From a virus, in the IMG/VR virus record IMGVR_UViG_3300027608_000043, positions 1-53,095 of that record: DNA of 53,095 nucleotides; one strand, given 5' to 3'. The translations under genes were made by a program, and so were the position numbers. The notes under the pieces are model-generated. The model ran no database searches. It was not told the DNA's origin and saw nothing but the letters and a program-made list of their open reading frames with translations. Positions 16,010-24,758 of this stretch are shown piece after piece. Every line of letters starts with the position of its first letter. Position 1 is the stretch's first letter.

Positions 16010-16516
16010 CTATAAGCTTGGTAATACAAAATTACCAAAGCGGGCTCTATCTTCTAATGTTGCTGTAAATCTTTCTGCAAGTCTATTACGTTCAGCAGCA
16101 TCTTTTAAACCTTGTTTAAATAAAAGTGTTTGATTTTGTTCCTCTTCTAACTCTCTCTCTTTTCTTGCTAAAGCAAATTCTTGAGGTTTAAATTTGTACA
16201 GATCTTTTTCTTTTGCTGCTTCTTGTAAAGCAGCATCCATAGGTGCATTATATAAAGAAGTACCTAGTTGTCCAAATATATTCATTGCTTGTGCTTGTGC
16301 TCTTCCAGCAGAAGCCTCCGCAGATGCAAGATAATCACCAAACATTTTATAACGAGCTTGTTCTTTTGCTTGTTTTCTTGCTTGGATAGCTGCTGTTTTA
16401 TAACCTTCTCCTTGTATTGCAGAACCTGCTAATCCTATTAAACCACCTACTATCGGTCCACCTGCACTACCCCAGAAACCTGACGACGCAGTAGCTCCAA
16501 ATGGTGTCATTGCCAT
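16010..16516 (-). CDS. Internal virion-like protein with glycine zipper (168 aa)
   Basis: The N-terminus has a glycine-rich hydrophobic segment (GPIVGGLIGLAGSAIQGEG, residues about 19-37), followed by a long Ala/Lys/Gln helical region (AAIQARKQAKEQARYKMFG; ASAEASAGRAQAQAMNIFG). This resembles the layout of small internal virion proteins of podoviruses, which cross membranes during DNA ejection; that likeness is only architectural. AGGAGG stands 7 nt before the ATG. It is followed by the 301-aa gene after 10 nt. Confidence 0.65.
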   Translation of the reverse strand: MAMTPFGATASSGFWGSAGGPIVGGLIGLAGSAIQGEGYKTAAIQARKQAKEQARYKMFGDYLASAEASAGRAQAQAMNIFGQLGTSLYNAPMDAALQEAAKEKDLYKFKPQEFALARKERELEEEQNQTLLFKQGLKDAAERNRLAERFTATLEDRARFGNFVLPSL

Positions 16517-16604
16517 GGTTTATCCTCCTGCGCTTGCATACAGTCTACTTCAATCTTACGTAATAAAGTTAAATTATTTTGTTTTTTATAAAAGCTATTC
16601 ATAA

Positions 16605-17144
16605 CTAAGCATAGTATTGTCTATTTGGTAATGGCTGTGGAGCAAATACAGGTATTTCTTGGCGTGGTTGACCTCTTCGTGCACTTAGATATGCATCTGC
16701 ATTTCTTATTGGCGCATCAGCTAGATATGCAAGCATTTCTGGACTACCTCCAGCAATACTTGCTTGTATTCCTTTTTGTAAAGAGCCAAATCCTGCGGCT
16801 AACATTTCTTGCCCGAATTTACGTTGTGCATTTTTATCAGCTAAATTAGCATCAAATTCTCTCATCTTCATCATAAAAGGCATATAAGCGTCAAGTTGTT
16901 CTGCTGTATTTGGAGCTCCAAACTGCTGCATAAACATGGCTCCTGAAAGAGAATTTGGATCTATTCCTGATTGTTTTAATTGAATTAGACCATCAAGTGA
17001 TCGGTTACTTTTTGTTAAAGGTTTGTTTAATAAATCAAGACCAAAGCTATTTGTTGCATCAAAAGTAAGTCCCCCTGGGCCAAAAGCTTTTTGTAATTGA
17101 TCAGGAGTGTAATTTAAAGCAGCACCTGCAAACATTCTTGCCAT
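16605..17144 (-). CDS. Hypothetical virion-region protein (179 aa)
   Basis: The product is soluble, helical and moderately charged (YTPDQLQKAFGPGGLTFDAT; AEQLDAYMPFMMKMREFDAN). It starts MARMFAGAALN and ends in a Pro/Gln-rich tail. It has no named domain. It starts 2 nt after the stop of the 310-aa gene, suggesting coupled translation, and leaves an 88-nt AT-rich gap before the 168-aa gene. Function unknown; probably structural by position. Confidence 0.65.
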   Translation of the reverse strand: MARMFAGAALNYTPDQLQKAFGPGGLTFDATNSFGLDLLNKPLTKSNRSLDGLIQLKQSGIDPNSLSGAMFMQQFGAPNTAEQLDAYMPFMMKMREFDANLADKNAQRKFGQEMLAAGFGSLQKGIQASIAGGSPEMLAYLADAPIRNADAYLSARRGQPRQEIPVFAPQPLPNRQYYA

Positions 17145-17146
17145 GA

Positions 17147-18079
17147 TTAACCAAATTGAATGTTAGGAGATTGACGAACAGCAGCTTGTATATATGGATT
17201 AGTGCCTGCCATAGTGCGGGCTAATGCTCCAGCTTCTGCTTGTGCTCCTTTAGCTAATGCGCCTTGTGTAGCTAATATACCAAGACGTGCATCTATATTA
17301 CCTTGTGTATTCAGTAAAGCTTGTGAGCGCACCAAGTGTTTATCTAGCCCTGATTGAACAAGTGGATCTAAAGATTTACTATATTGCAGTTGTTGTTGAA
17401 ATTGATGTTGAATAAGATCTTTTTGAGCAGCTACCTCTGATCCAAGCATTTGTTTACTGTATCCAAACTCTCGATCCATCAATTGTGTCTCATATGCATA
17501 ACGACGTGCAGCTTCATTTAATGGGATATTATTAGGACCAAACAAGGGGGTTTCTGTCCCTTTTGTCTCTGGTTTATTTCCAGTTTGTTGCCCAGTGACT
17601 GCATTTTTAATGGTTTCTGCTCCTCTAGCAAAAACTTCTCCTCCTCCGTATGCTCCTAGTACAGGTGCTACTACTCTTGCTATTTTACCAAGAGGGCCAG
17701 GCATTCCTTTTGTAAGGGCATTTACACCAGCTCCGACAAGGCTGCCACCGAGCATGCTACCTGGAATAGCTGCTGCAGCACCAACAAGCTGGTCTTGCTG
17801 AAGTTGATTTATAGTTGAAAAAACACCTGCTCCTACTGCTCCAAGGCCGCCTACATTGCGAGATGTAAGTCCAGCATTCCTAGCATTTTGAACAGCTGTT
17901 TCATAAGCTTCAGGAGCTTTTGCAACCATGTCATTATATCTCCTTAATCCCCTCTCTTTCATTCGTGTTACATAGTCTCCTAATTGATATTGAGCTGCCT
18001 GAGGTGGTGTAGTAGATGCTGCAGGATAGCCATACTTATTTGCTATTTGAGCTATTTGCTCTGGAGTGTAATTTGCCAT
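17147..18079 (-). CDS. Glycine-zipper virion-like protein (310 aa)
   Basis: Residues 1-70 are polar and helical (YTPEQIAQIANKYGYPAAST). Residues 75-170 form one long Gly/Ala/Val region with repeated small-residue spacing (GGLGAVGAGVFSTINQL; GSMLGGSLVGAGVNALTKG; VVAPVLGAYGGGEVFARGA). Residues 190-310 are a helical Gln-rich part. The same plan occurs in several neighbours, suggesting a set of virion proteins that interact with membranes. No family is recognised and no Shine-Dalgarno is visible. Confidence 0.65.
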   Translation of the reverse strand: MANYTPEQIAQIANKYGYPAASTTPPQAAQYQLGDYVTRMKERGLRRYNDMVAKAPEAYETAVQNARNAGLTSRNVGGLGAVGAGVFSTINQLQQDQLVGAAAAIPGSMLGGSLVGAGVNALTKGMPGPLGKIARVVAPVLGAYGGGEVFARGAETIKNAVTGQQTGNKPETKGTETPLFGPNNIPLNEAARRYAYETQLMDREFGYSKQMLGSEVAAQKDLIQHQFQQQLQYSKSLDPLVQSGLDKHLVRSQALLNTQGNIDARLGILATQGALAKGAQAEAGALARTMAGTNPYIQAAVRQSPNIQFG

Positions 18080-18128
18080 TTATTGTTCAGTCATTTATTT
18101 ATATAGTTAAATTCTATCAGATATTATC

Positions 18129-19127
18129 CTATTGTTGATAATCTGAAAGCCTAGGTAATTGTGGTCTATTAGCAGAAGCTATTATTTCATTAGCTATTAA
18201 ACCAACAGCAGATCCTGCTAATGAGCCAATAGCGGATCCTGCAATGCCTCTGCCCATTCGTGTTCCTTTTGGTGCCGTTGCTTTTAGTGTATCAGGTGTT
18301 TTACTAAGTAAATTAAGCTGTTGTGGACCTTTCATTCTATCAACCGAAGTAACACCCATTCTTGCTCCTGCTATTCCACCGGCAAGCGCTGTTACACCTG
18401 GTATCGATACAGGATTACCTAAGATGCGCATCTCTGGTTTACCTTCTAGATTCTCACCTGTTACTTTTACAATGCCCATTGTGCCAGGGATACCTGGATC
18501 ATTGTGTAAATAATTCATATAATTAGCGTATCTTGCATGCGTTAAATCAAGAATCTCTTCTTTTGCTGCGTCATATTTCAAAGGACGTCCACGTCTCCCC
18601 TGGAAAAAACGTTGAAATAATTCTGCTGCCGGATCGGTTGTTTCCCTAGGGTCTTCTTCACTAGGTAAGTTTTGCTTATAGCCTGCTGGTCTACCCAATT
18701 GTGCAATGTTAAGTGGGTCATAGGCACCAGAAAGGGCAGCCGCTGATTGTATAGCAGTAACTCCTACAGCAGCTCTTCCATAACCACCTAGACGATCCTG
18801 TGGGTCTACTAGCTTCTGTACTAACTCATCTGCTATTGCACCAGGGTGATTGTATTTCCAATAGAAACGTCTAGTTTCATCATTTAAAACATCTCCTAGA
18901 AGGTTGGCACTATAAGCACCAAAAAAAGCAAGCGGAGTTTCAACAGGTGATACACCTTGCGCTTTTAAACGTTTATAGAATTGTGGATCACGTACACCTT
19001 TTCCGTAACCTCTTTCTTCTGCAATCTGTTCTTTTATGTATGCACCAACAGCAGCGCCTTGTTGCATGCCTGCTGGTGTACCATACTTGCCCATATGGCG
19101 TGAATAGTCCCAGGGGGTTTTTGCCAT
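18129..19127 (-). CDS. Hypothetical virion-region protein (332 aa)
   Basis: The N-terminal 200 residues are soluble and mixed (MGKYGTPAGMQQGAAVGAYI; FQRFFQGRRGRPLKYDAAKE). Two Gly/Ala hydrophobic segments follow: IPGVTALAGGIAGARMG near 245-260 and GRGIAGSAIGSLAGSAVGLI near 292-311. It starts 4 nt after the 190-aa gene in the same operon. No catalytic motif or named domain is visible. It belongs to the glycine-rich group of the late operon. Confidence 0.65.
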   Translation of the reverse strand: MAKTPWDYSRHMGKYGTPAGMQQGAAVGAYIKEQIAEERGYGKGVRDPQFYKRLKAQGVSPVETPLAFFGAYSANLLGDVLNDETRRFYWKYNHPGAIADELVQKLVDPQDRLGGYGRAAVGVTAIQSAAALSGAYDPLNIAQLGRPAGYKQNLPSEEDPRETTDPAAELFQRFFQGRRGRPLKYDAAKEEILDLTHARYANYMNYLHNDPGIPGTMGIVKVTGENLEGKPEMRILGNPVSIPGVTALAGGIAGARMGVTSVDRMKGPQQLNLLSKTPDTLKATAPKGTRMGRGIAGSAIGSLAGSAVGLIANEIIASANRPQLPRLSDYQQ

Positions 19128-19131
19128 TTTA

Positions 19132-19704
19132 TTACCCTAAAAGACTTGCTTGTTGTGCTAGATAAGCTTGATGTTCAGGCAGTAATTCAATACCGTGCAT
19201 ATTTAATAGTGATCGATCAGGTAAGCCTTGCATTTGAAATCTTGTACCTTGAGCAAGAGCTTGAGTTGCGCCATTGTTTAAATTCTGGAATTGCATCCCT
19301 TGATGATATAACTGTTGTTCTTGTGATACTACAGTAGGTGTTACTTGTGGAAGTAAACGTCCTCCTGTTACCATATCAACTGCAATTGGCGATAATAGAG
19401 AGGCTCCTAGGTTAACTCCTGTTTCTAAACCAGATGGGATGTGATGATCAGTAGAAATAATTTTACCACTTGCATCTTTTAATATTGCTGTTTTACCTTT
19501 GGAAAAATGTCTTGCAAGTCCTACTAAAGGCATGTTAGTAGCAAAGTCCCCTAAGCCATATGCAAGTCCAGCTACCGGTCCCCCTGTAGCAAGACCAAGT
19601 AAACCTGATATTCCAGATTGGATACCTACATCTTTTGCTACTTGTCTTCCTGCTCCGCCTTTAGCAAAATATTTACCTGCTAATTTTGCTATCCCACCCA
19701 ACAT
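19132..19704 (-). CDS. Hypothetical glycine-rich virion-region protein (190 aa)
   Basis: The N-terminal half contains a strong Gly/Leu/Ala stretch (GISGLLGLATGGPVAGLAYG, residues about 32-51) followed by MPLVGLARHFSKGKTAILKD. The C-terminal half is Gln/Leu-rich (GMQFQNLNNGATQALAQGTR; HQAYLAQQASLLG). AGGA lies a few nt upstream of the ATG. It sits between the 213-aa and 332-aa genes. Family unknown; membrane-contacting internal protein is a guess from composition. Confidence 0.6.
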   Translation of the reverse strand: MLGGIAKLAGKYFAKGGAGRQVAKDVGIQSGISGLLGLATGGPVAGLAYGLGDFATNMPLVGLARHFSKGKTAILKDASGKIISTDHHIPSGLETGVNLGASLLSPIAVDMVTGGRLLPQVTPTVVSQEQQLYHQGMQFQNLNNGATQALAQGTRFQMQGLPDRSLLNMHGIELLPEHQAYLAQQASLLG

Positions 19705-19739
19705 TTTATTTATCCTATATTATCTTTATTTTATACGAA

Positions 19740-20381
19740 CTATTTTTGGTTTGGCTCCAAGGGGAGTTTGTTTTCTTCTTGTATTGTTTTAGTACCTTCT
19801 TGCTGTTCTTTACGTATTTCACTACTAGTTTGTTTAGAAGGAAGTAAATCAGCTACACTCATCTTTCCTTCTGCTTCATCTTTTGCACGTTCATCTGCTG
19901 TTTCCATTAAGAAACCTCTTGGGTCTGGATTATTCATTGTAGGCATTGGATTCTTAGCTCGTTTAGCAGGATTTACAGTTGGACTGAGTTCATATGCATC
20001 CATCCAAAGAGGTTGATAATCAGGTTGTTCTTGTGGACGTTGTTTAGTGAGCGCCCGTCCCTCCACAAAATCATAATCTTCTCTACGTTTAAACCTACCT
20101 AATCCTTTGAATAGTTCATAATTACTATTAACTTCTTTATTCTCATCAAAAAACGGAGAATTAGAAATAAAATTAAGATCGGGGTTTAAATTAAGTTGTT
20201 TGGTTTTAACACGATTTAATAAATCTTCTTCTGTAAAACGAGACGGTGTCCATGGTGCCCTGTTACTACTTGCTTTTGTACGAAACAAATCATCAAAAGA
20301 AAGTTTTTTATGGTCATAATTACCCCTATTAAAAGGGTTGGTGATATAACGACCTAGATCAAGACGGGCATCCTTTGACAT
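19740..20381 (-). CDS. Hypothetical charged protein (213 aa)
   Basis: This hydrophilic, probably partly disordered protein has many Asn, Lys, Arg, Asp and Pro residues (LDLGRYITNPFNRGNYDHKK; RAKNPMPTMNNPDPRGFL). It ends in a Lys/Glu/Gln-rich tail. It has no domain. Its start overlaps the stop of the 74-aa gene by one nt, a sign of translational coupling. A structural or scaffolding role is possible; no direct evidence. Confidence 0.6.
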   Translation of the reverse strand: MSKDARLDLGRYITNPFNRGNYDHKKLSFDDLFRTKASSNRAPWTPSRFTEEDLLNRVKTKQLNLNPDLNFISNSPFFDENKEVNSNYELFKGLGRFKRREDYDFVEGRALTKQRPQEQPDYQPLWMDAYELSPTVNPAKRAKNPMPTMNNPDPRGFLMETADERAKDEAEGKMSVADLLPSKQTSSEIRKEQQEGTKTIQEENKLPLEPNQK

Positions 20382-20605
20382 TAGCTAGCCTTTTCTTTTT
20401 TACGATTATTTAACTTTACCAAAGTTTTACGCAGGTTAGCTTGCTTGACCGTTTTTTCATCATACTTGTCCGGTTCAGAGAGAACATTCTCCTGTAACTG
20501 AGAAGAAGTGATACCTTTTCGTTTAGCTTTTGCAGTAAAGGTCCCTTCTTTTATCTCAGCTTTTTGAATCCATTTTTTTTCTTTTTTCTTTTTTTCTTTT
20601 GTCAT
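20381..20605 (-). CDS. Small very basic protein (74 aa)
   Basis: It is Lys-rich throughout: MTKEKKKKEKKWIQKAEIKE at the N-terminus, RKGITSSQLQENVLSEPDKY in the middle, and LRKTLVKLNNRKKEKAS at the end. It is likely to bind nucleic acid or acidic partners. It follows the 1096-aa gene by 2 nt and is coupled to the 213-aa gene. Function unknown. Confidence 0.6.
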   Translation of the reverse strand: MTKEKKKKEKKWIQKAEIKEGTFTAKAKRKGITSSQLQENVLSEPDKYDEKTVKQANLRKTLVKLNNRKKEKAS

Positions 20606-20607
20606 AA

Positions 20608-23600
20608 TTAAAATACCAAATCACCATTTGTGTTTTTTCTTAATTTGTTTCTGACTGATGTAGGACCTGGCGGTTTACCTCTTCTTCCTTGTGGAGTTAC
20701 AATCATTTTATCTAAAGCAGCTTGTCTCATTAACGCATTTCCAAATTGAGCTAAATTACTTCCTGTTATTCCATATCTTTGAATCGTCTCTCCTTCGCTT
20801 AAGGGTCCTACACCAGATAAAATAGGTGCATCACCCCTGCCTAATCTTAACGCTCCTTGACGTACATATCCACCAGGAGTAAGATTAGCCGTTAAAGCAA
20901 ATTGATTAAGTTCATCAATCTGTTCGGGAGTAAGCCTTCTAATACCTGTACCTGCTAAAGGAAGTTGGCTTGTAGGAGCAAGGTTAGGATTTAATTGACT
21001 ACTAGTGTATTGATAATTTCCTTCTAATACGCGAGATGCTGGGCCTGCAGCAGCAGCAGCAACTCCAGTGTATGGATTTTGTGTACGTGCAAAAGAACCT
21101 ATATTCATAGTAGGTACGTTTACTTTACCAACAACATTACCTGTTTGTGGATTACGCACATTAACACGACGCATACCTTCTCCAGTGGAAGGTGTTTCCA
21201 TAGCACCACGTAACCTTGTCATATCAACCCCTGTCTGTGTACTAGGACCTAATCCAACAGCAGCCCCTGCTTCTATGTTACTTTTTTGTAGTATGCCTAA
21301 AAGTTTACGTTGAGATATTGTGTCAATACGGGGTGATTGATATGCCACATTACTTGTGTCCCCTTCGTCACCTAAAGTCATTGGATCCACACCACCGGAA
21401 CCTCTTACTTGATAACGTCCAGGGATAGGCCCTTCTGGAACATCTTCTACTGCCCAATCCACATATTTAGTTGTATACTCTTTACCTGTTTTAGGATCAA
21501 TAGCTTTTTTAAAACCTTTGGCTAAAGGAACGCCCCTTTCATTTGTTTTAACAGGAATACCATAAATACCTGTGTCTTTTTCTGTTTTTAATAAATTAGT
21601 TATAAAACCATGAGCTTCTGTTGGAAAATAAGTAGTTCCTGTTTTTAAACTTATTTCTTGTTTTAAAATAGGTAGATCTATACCTTTGTTATTCATTAAA
21701 TAATCATCAACCGCATTAATAATAAAACCTTGATAATCGTAAGATTCTCCTATTTCACTTAAAGGAAGTCCTTCTGCGCGTCCCTTAGCTAACACCTCTG
21801 GATTGTTTTTTGTTAAGTAAGCAGCTTTTTGAACAGGGTCATTAAAATAAGCATCTTTAGCTGCTTCTGCTACTTCTTCTAATTCAGCACGATTTAATGC
21901 TAACTGTTCTAATTTAGTTGCAGGATGATTGCCCCATGTTGTTTTTATTTGTCCTGTTATAGGATCTACTTGCTTCAAAGGAATAAGTTTTTTACCTAGT
22001 AAAGGAGTCTCTTCATCTAAAAGCAAACGTTTTGTTGTTGGTAAATAATATTTTCCATCATCCCCACGGATAAGACCTGTCTGAGATGAAATGTAAGGAC
22101 TCTTGATTTGATTTGTCCAATCACTTGCTGGTTGTGTTGTTATGAGTCTTGAAACGTTTGCTACTGCAGGTTCAAATCCTCCTGCTAATTTAGTTCCTTG
22201 GGTAAGCGTGTCTTCTGAACTAATAATTCCTCCACGTTTATATCCAATATCACGCAAACCAAGTTGACGTTCAAAAGAAGATTCAGGATCAGCTTGGACA
22301 CGTAGTCCAGTTGTTTGCTCACTATCCACATCTTTTCTAAAAGGTATTACAGCATCAATAACTCGTTCTTGTCTTTCTGTTCCTGCCCTACCTACTAACC
22401 CACGTACACTCTCTACAGCACCAGGTATTAATGTTGTGCTTTTATTTGTTCTTTCTTTAAAAGTCTCAGTAGGAAGTAAAAGATTACCTACTCCTTCTGT
22501 ATCACCATAATCAGTAGCGTTTTCATTAAAAAATCCACCTTCTAGAAAATCAGGTTCAAATTCCATATCATCAATTGTTTGTACATAATTCCCTGTATTA
22601 GGATCAAAAACAAATCCAGCTCGTTCTAATTTTTCTTTCTGCCCTAATCCTGGAAGATTAGCTGTATCTGCATAAGTAAGTCCTACGCCACCAACTCCGG
22701 CTGTTTGTAATTCATCGACAAAAGCTTCAGGCATAGAAGCACGTGCTCCACCTGCTATCTCCATTGTTGGATTAATACTTACAGCTCCGCCACGTACTTT
22801 AGGTGTTGATCCAAGAAACTCCCTGATCTCTTCTCTTGATACATTAGGATTTAAAATTTGATCTCTAATCTCTCTTGGATAAGAAGCTGCTGCCATTGTA
22901 CGTTCTAAAATTTCATTTGGAGTGAATCTGTTGACACCAACGCCTTCACGTGCTGGTGTATCAGAAAACTGACTTAATTGTAAAACGCTTCCAGGGCGAA
23001 CAACAGTTCCTTCTTTACGTAGTTGACGTCCAATTTTAGGATCTACTTTTATCTCTCCTGTTAAATCTGAAACACTACGTCCACCCCGTTCATATGCTCT
23101 TTCTAATTCTTGTGTGCCACGTTCTCCTAGTACTTCAAAATCTTCTTCTGTTATCCCATATGGATTAAATGTTTTTATTACATTTTCATTAACAGTATTA
23201 ATTTTAGCTAATTCTTGAGAAAAATCTTGTATCTCATCAGAAACACGCTTTATGCGATCAGCATTTTTACTGAATGCAGTAAAACCTGTTACTTCTCGTT
23301 GAGCAGGTATTACTACTCCTCTGGTAACAACTTGATCGAGACCAGGATCAGATGCCTCTACTGATTGTTTAGTAATTAATGGATCTAGTTGATCTTGTAT
23401 TGAAGTGAGGTCTGATGATACAGAACCACGTTCTTCTAAAAAAGAACGAGGAGTAAATTTAGTTGGTCCACGTTTTAAACCTTCTTCTCTTGAAATTAAA
23501 CGTCCCTGTCTACGAATTAAAGATTGACGTGTTGGTTCGGAAGTGGGTTTGGGAGTAACAAGTGCAAATTGCTCCACTGTTTTAGAAGGAGGCACACCGG

Positions 23601-23898
23601 CTGTAGAAATTTTTTCTACAACTGGTGCAGCCTCTGCTGGTGGTGCATATACTTTTTTAATTGGAGTTTTTCTTCCGAGTAGTCGTGTTAAACCAAATCC
23701 ACCTGCACCAATGCCTGCTAAAGCTGCTACGGTACCTAGAGCATTTGTTACGTTAAAGTCTTCATCTTTACTTTTGAGTTGATTACGCCTAAACTCAAGT
23801 ACCTCAGGTGCCATCTGTGCCCTTTCTTCTGCGTCTTCTGGGAATGGTGTTCCAGTAGCACGACTATATGCGTAGAAATCAGTCGGAGAAAGGGCCAT
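20608..23898 (-). CDS. Very large virion protein (1096 aa), unknown family
   Basis: This is the largest gene of the window and the first of the leftward operon. Near residues 52-72 is one hydrophobic Gly/Ala segment (ALGTVAALAGIGAGGFGLTR); the rest is polar, with long mixed regions rich in Glu, Arg, Thr and Gly. No enzymatic motif is evident. The N-terminus LSPTDFYAYSRATGTPFPED is unremarkable. The size, single membrane-like segment and place in the late operon fit an internal virion or ejection protein. No Shine-Dalgarno is seen before the ATG. The promoter must lie in the 90-nt divergent gap. Confidence 0.75.
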   Translation of the reverse strand: MALSPTDFYAYSRATGTPFPEDAEERAQMAPEVLEFRRNQLKSKDEDFNVTNALGTVAALAGIGAGGFGLTRLLGRKTPIKKVYAPPAEAAPVVEKISTAGVPPSKTVEQFALVTPKPTSEPTRQSLIRRQGRLISREEGLKRGPTKFTPRSFLEERGSVSSDLTSIQDQLDPLITKQSVEASDPGLDQVVTRGVVIPAQREVTGFTAFSKNADRIKRVSDEIQDFSQELAKINTVNENVIKTFNPYGITEEDFEVLGERGTQELERAYERGGRSVSDLTGEIKVDPKIGRQLRKEGTVVRPGSVLQLSQFSDTPAREGVGVNRFTPNEILERTMAAASYPREIRDQILNPNVSREEIREFLGSTPKVRGGAVSINPTMEIAGGARASMPEAFVDELQTAGVGGVGLTYADTANLPGLGQKEKLERAGFVFDPNTGNYVQTIDDMEFEPDFLEGGFFNENATDYGDTEGVGNLLLPTETFKERTNKSTTLIPGAVESVRGLVGRAGTERQERVIDAVIPFRKDVDSEQTTGLRVQADPESSFERQLGLRDIGYKRGGIISSEDTLTQGTKLAGGFEPAVANVSRLITTQPASDWTNQIKSPYISSQTGLIRGDDGKYYLPTTKRLLLDEETPLLGKKLIPLKQVDPITGQIKTTWGNHPATKLEQLALNRAELEEVAEAAKDAYFNDPVQKAAYLTKNNPEVLAKGRAEGLPLSEIGESYDYQGFIINAVDDYLMNNKGIDLPILKQEISLKTGTTYFPTEAHGFITNLLKTEKDTGIYGIPVKTNERGVPLAKGFKKAIDPKTGKEYTTKYVDWAVEDVPEGPIPGRYQVRGSGGVDPMTLGDEGDTSNVAYQSPRIDTISQRKLLGILQKSNIEAGAAVGLGPSTQTGVDMTRLRGAMETPSTGEGMRRVNVRNPQTGNVVGKVNVPTMNIGSFARTQNPYTGVAAAAAGPASRVLEGNYQYTSSQLNPNLAPTSQLPLAGTGIRRLTPEQIDELNQFALTANLTPGGYVRQGALRLGRGDAPILSGVGPLSEGETIQRYGITGSNLAQFGNALMRQAALDKMIVTPQGRRGKPPGPTSVRNKLRKNTNGDLVF

Positions 23899-23988
23899 TT
23901 AGGTTTATCAGCTTTATTTTTGTTCTGTAAATATTCTAATGTTGATAATCTAGGTTATAGTAAAATAATAAAACAAGTTTAAACATAC
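23899..23988. promoter_or_regulatory. Divergent promoter region between late (left) and right operons
   Basis: This 90-nt AT-rich gap separates the leftward 1096-aa gene from the rightward 75-aa gene. Rightward, TTGTTC at about 23919, then an 18-nt spacer and GATAAT, fit a sigma-70-like promoter. GATAATCTAGGTTATAGTAAA (23944 onward) also resembles the GATAGACTATAT element found before the 45079 and 50815 genes. I cannot pick a clear leftward promoter. Boxes are weak and unproven. Confidence 0.4.
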
Positions 23989-24216
23989 ATGGATCCTCAG
24001 GCAAGGCAAGCAAGAATCGAAGGGCTGCAAAGTATTAAGAAAAAAGCTTTAAACCTTGCTGGTGCTGGTGCAGATGCGTTTGAAATACGTGATTTTGTAA
24101 CAGAAGCTAAAAAGGGACTTGCTTATACAGTACCAGAGGAAGATCAATTTAGAAAATCTAAGACACTTGCATTAGAATACAAGAGACAACAGGCAACAGA
24201 TCCTATTGTTGACTAG
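23989..24216 (+). CDS. Hypothetical small helical protein (75 aa)
   Basis: This is the first rightward gene after the divergence and is followed by a terminator, so it is probably a single-gene transcript. The product is helical and charged (MDPQARQARIEGLQSIKKKA; ADAFEIRDFVTEAKKGLAYT; KSKTLALEYKRQQATDPIVD). No domain is known. Its composition resembles the small virion-region proteins on the other side of the gap more than the early proteins to the right. Confidence 0.6.
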   Translation: MDPQARQARIEGLQSIKKKALNLAGAGADAFEIRDFVTEAKKGLAYTVPEEDQFRKSKTLALEYKRQQATDPIVD

Positions 24217-24237
24217 ATTTAAGTAAAAGTTAAATCA

Positions 24238-24262
24238 CCGGGCTTAAAAACCCGGATTTTTT
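24238..24262 (+). terminator. Rho-independent terminator
   Basis: CCGGG, an 8-nt loop CTTAAAAA, and CCCGG form a 5-bp GC stem followed by ATTTTTT. It ends the 75-aa gene's transcript and separates it from the early region. Confidence 0.8.
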
Positions 24263-24266
24263 GTGT

Positions 24267-24462
24267 GTATTTTTGGGCTAAGTAGGGATTTTACATACTA
24301 AAAACACTATAAAAGGGTCTAATTAGGGTAAAAATTTCGTTACTGTTCTCCACATACCCACAGCAAACATAATGTGGGGAGAAAAAAAAGAACTACGGGG
24401 TAGTTCGTATAGATAGGGGGCTGCGCATCCTTATAACGCAGGTATTCCATCGCAATAGTACC
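24267..24462 (+). promoter_or_regulatory. Early-region leader with hairpins and possible -10 box
   Basis: This is a gene-free stretch. A TATAAA at 24308 could be a -10 element, though I see no good -35. Three perfect stem-loops follow: CCCACA/TGTGGG (24357-24362 with 24373-24378), GAACTAC-GGG-GTAGTTC (24390-24406, 7 bp) and CTGCG/CGCAG (24421-24425 with 24437-24441). The last ends 21 nt before the ATG of the 91-aa gene. The series suggests a structured 5' leader of the first early transcript. Confidence 0.4.
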
Positions 24463-24738
24463 ATGCAACTGAGCAAGCTAGAGGAGAAGGTTGTCGATTT
24501 TGGCGACAGGTGCCAGCAAGTGGCTAGATACCTGTGGAACGGGCGAAACGTTAGTATCACGGAGCGCCAGCTCCAGTGGTATGAGATGAGCCCACATCAG
24601 GTAATAGAAGAGTTACTTGAATCAGTACAAAGTTTAGAGTGCGAAGAAGCCTGTGAAGCAGGCTTTGAGCGTCAGTTTACAGTTTACTGTACCAAGCGAG
24701 GAGGAGTTTACTCCTTTAAAGCGAAGGTAATGAACTAA
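24463..24738 (+). CDS. Hypothetical early protein (91 aa)
   Basis: It starts MQLSKLEEKVVDFGDRCQQV and contains a Trp/Tyr-rich middle (ARYLWNGRNVSITERQLQWY). The C-terminal part has beta character and three cysteines (ECEEACEAGFERQFTVYCTK). No named domain. There is no Shine-Dalgarno, in common with most rightward genes. It is the first gene after the structured leader and so likely expressed early; such genes often encode host-takeover proteins, but that is only context. Confidence 0.6.
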   Translation: MQLSKLEEKVVDFGDRCQQVARYLWNGRNVSITERQLQWYEMSPHQVIEELLESVQSLECEEACEAGFERQFTVYCTKRGGVYSFKAKVMN

Positions 24739-24758
24739 GCTCCCGGATACCTAGTATA

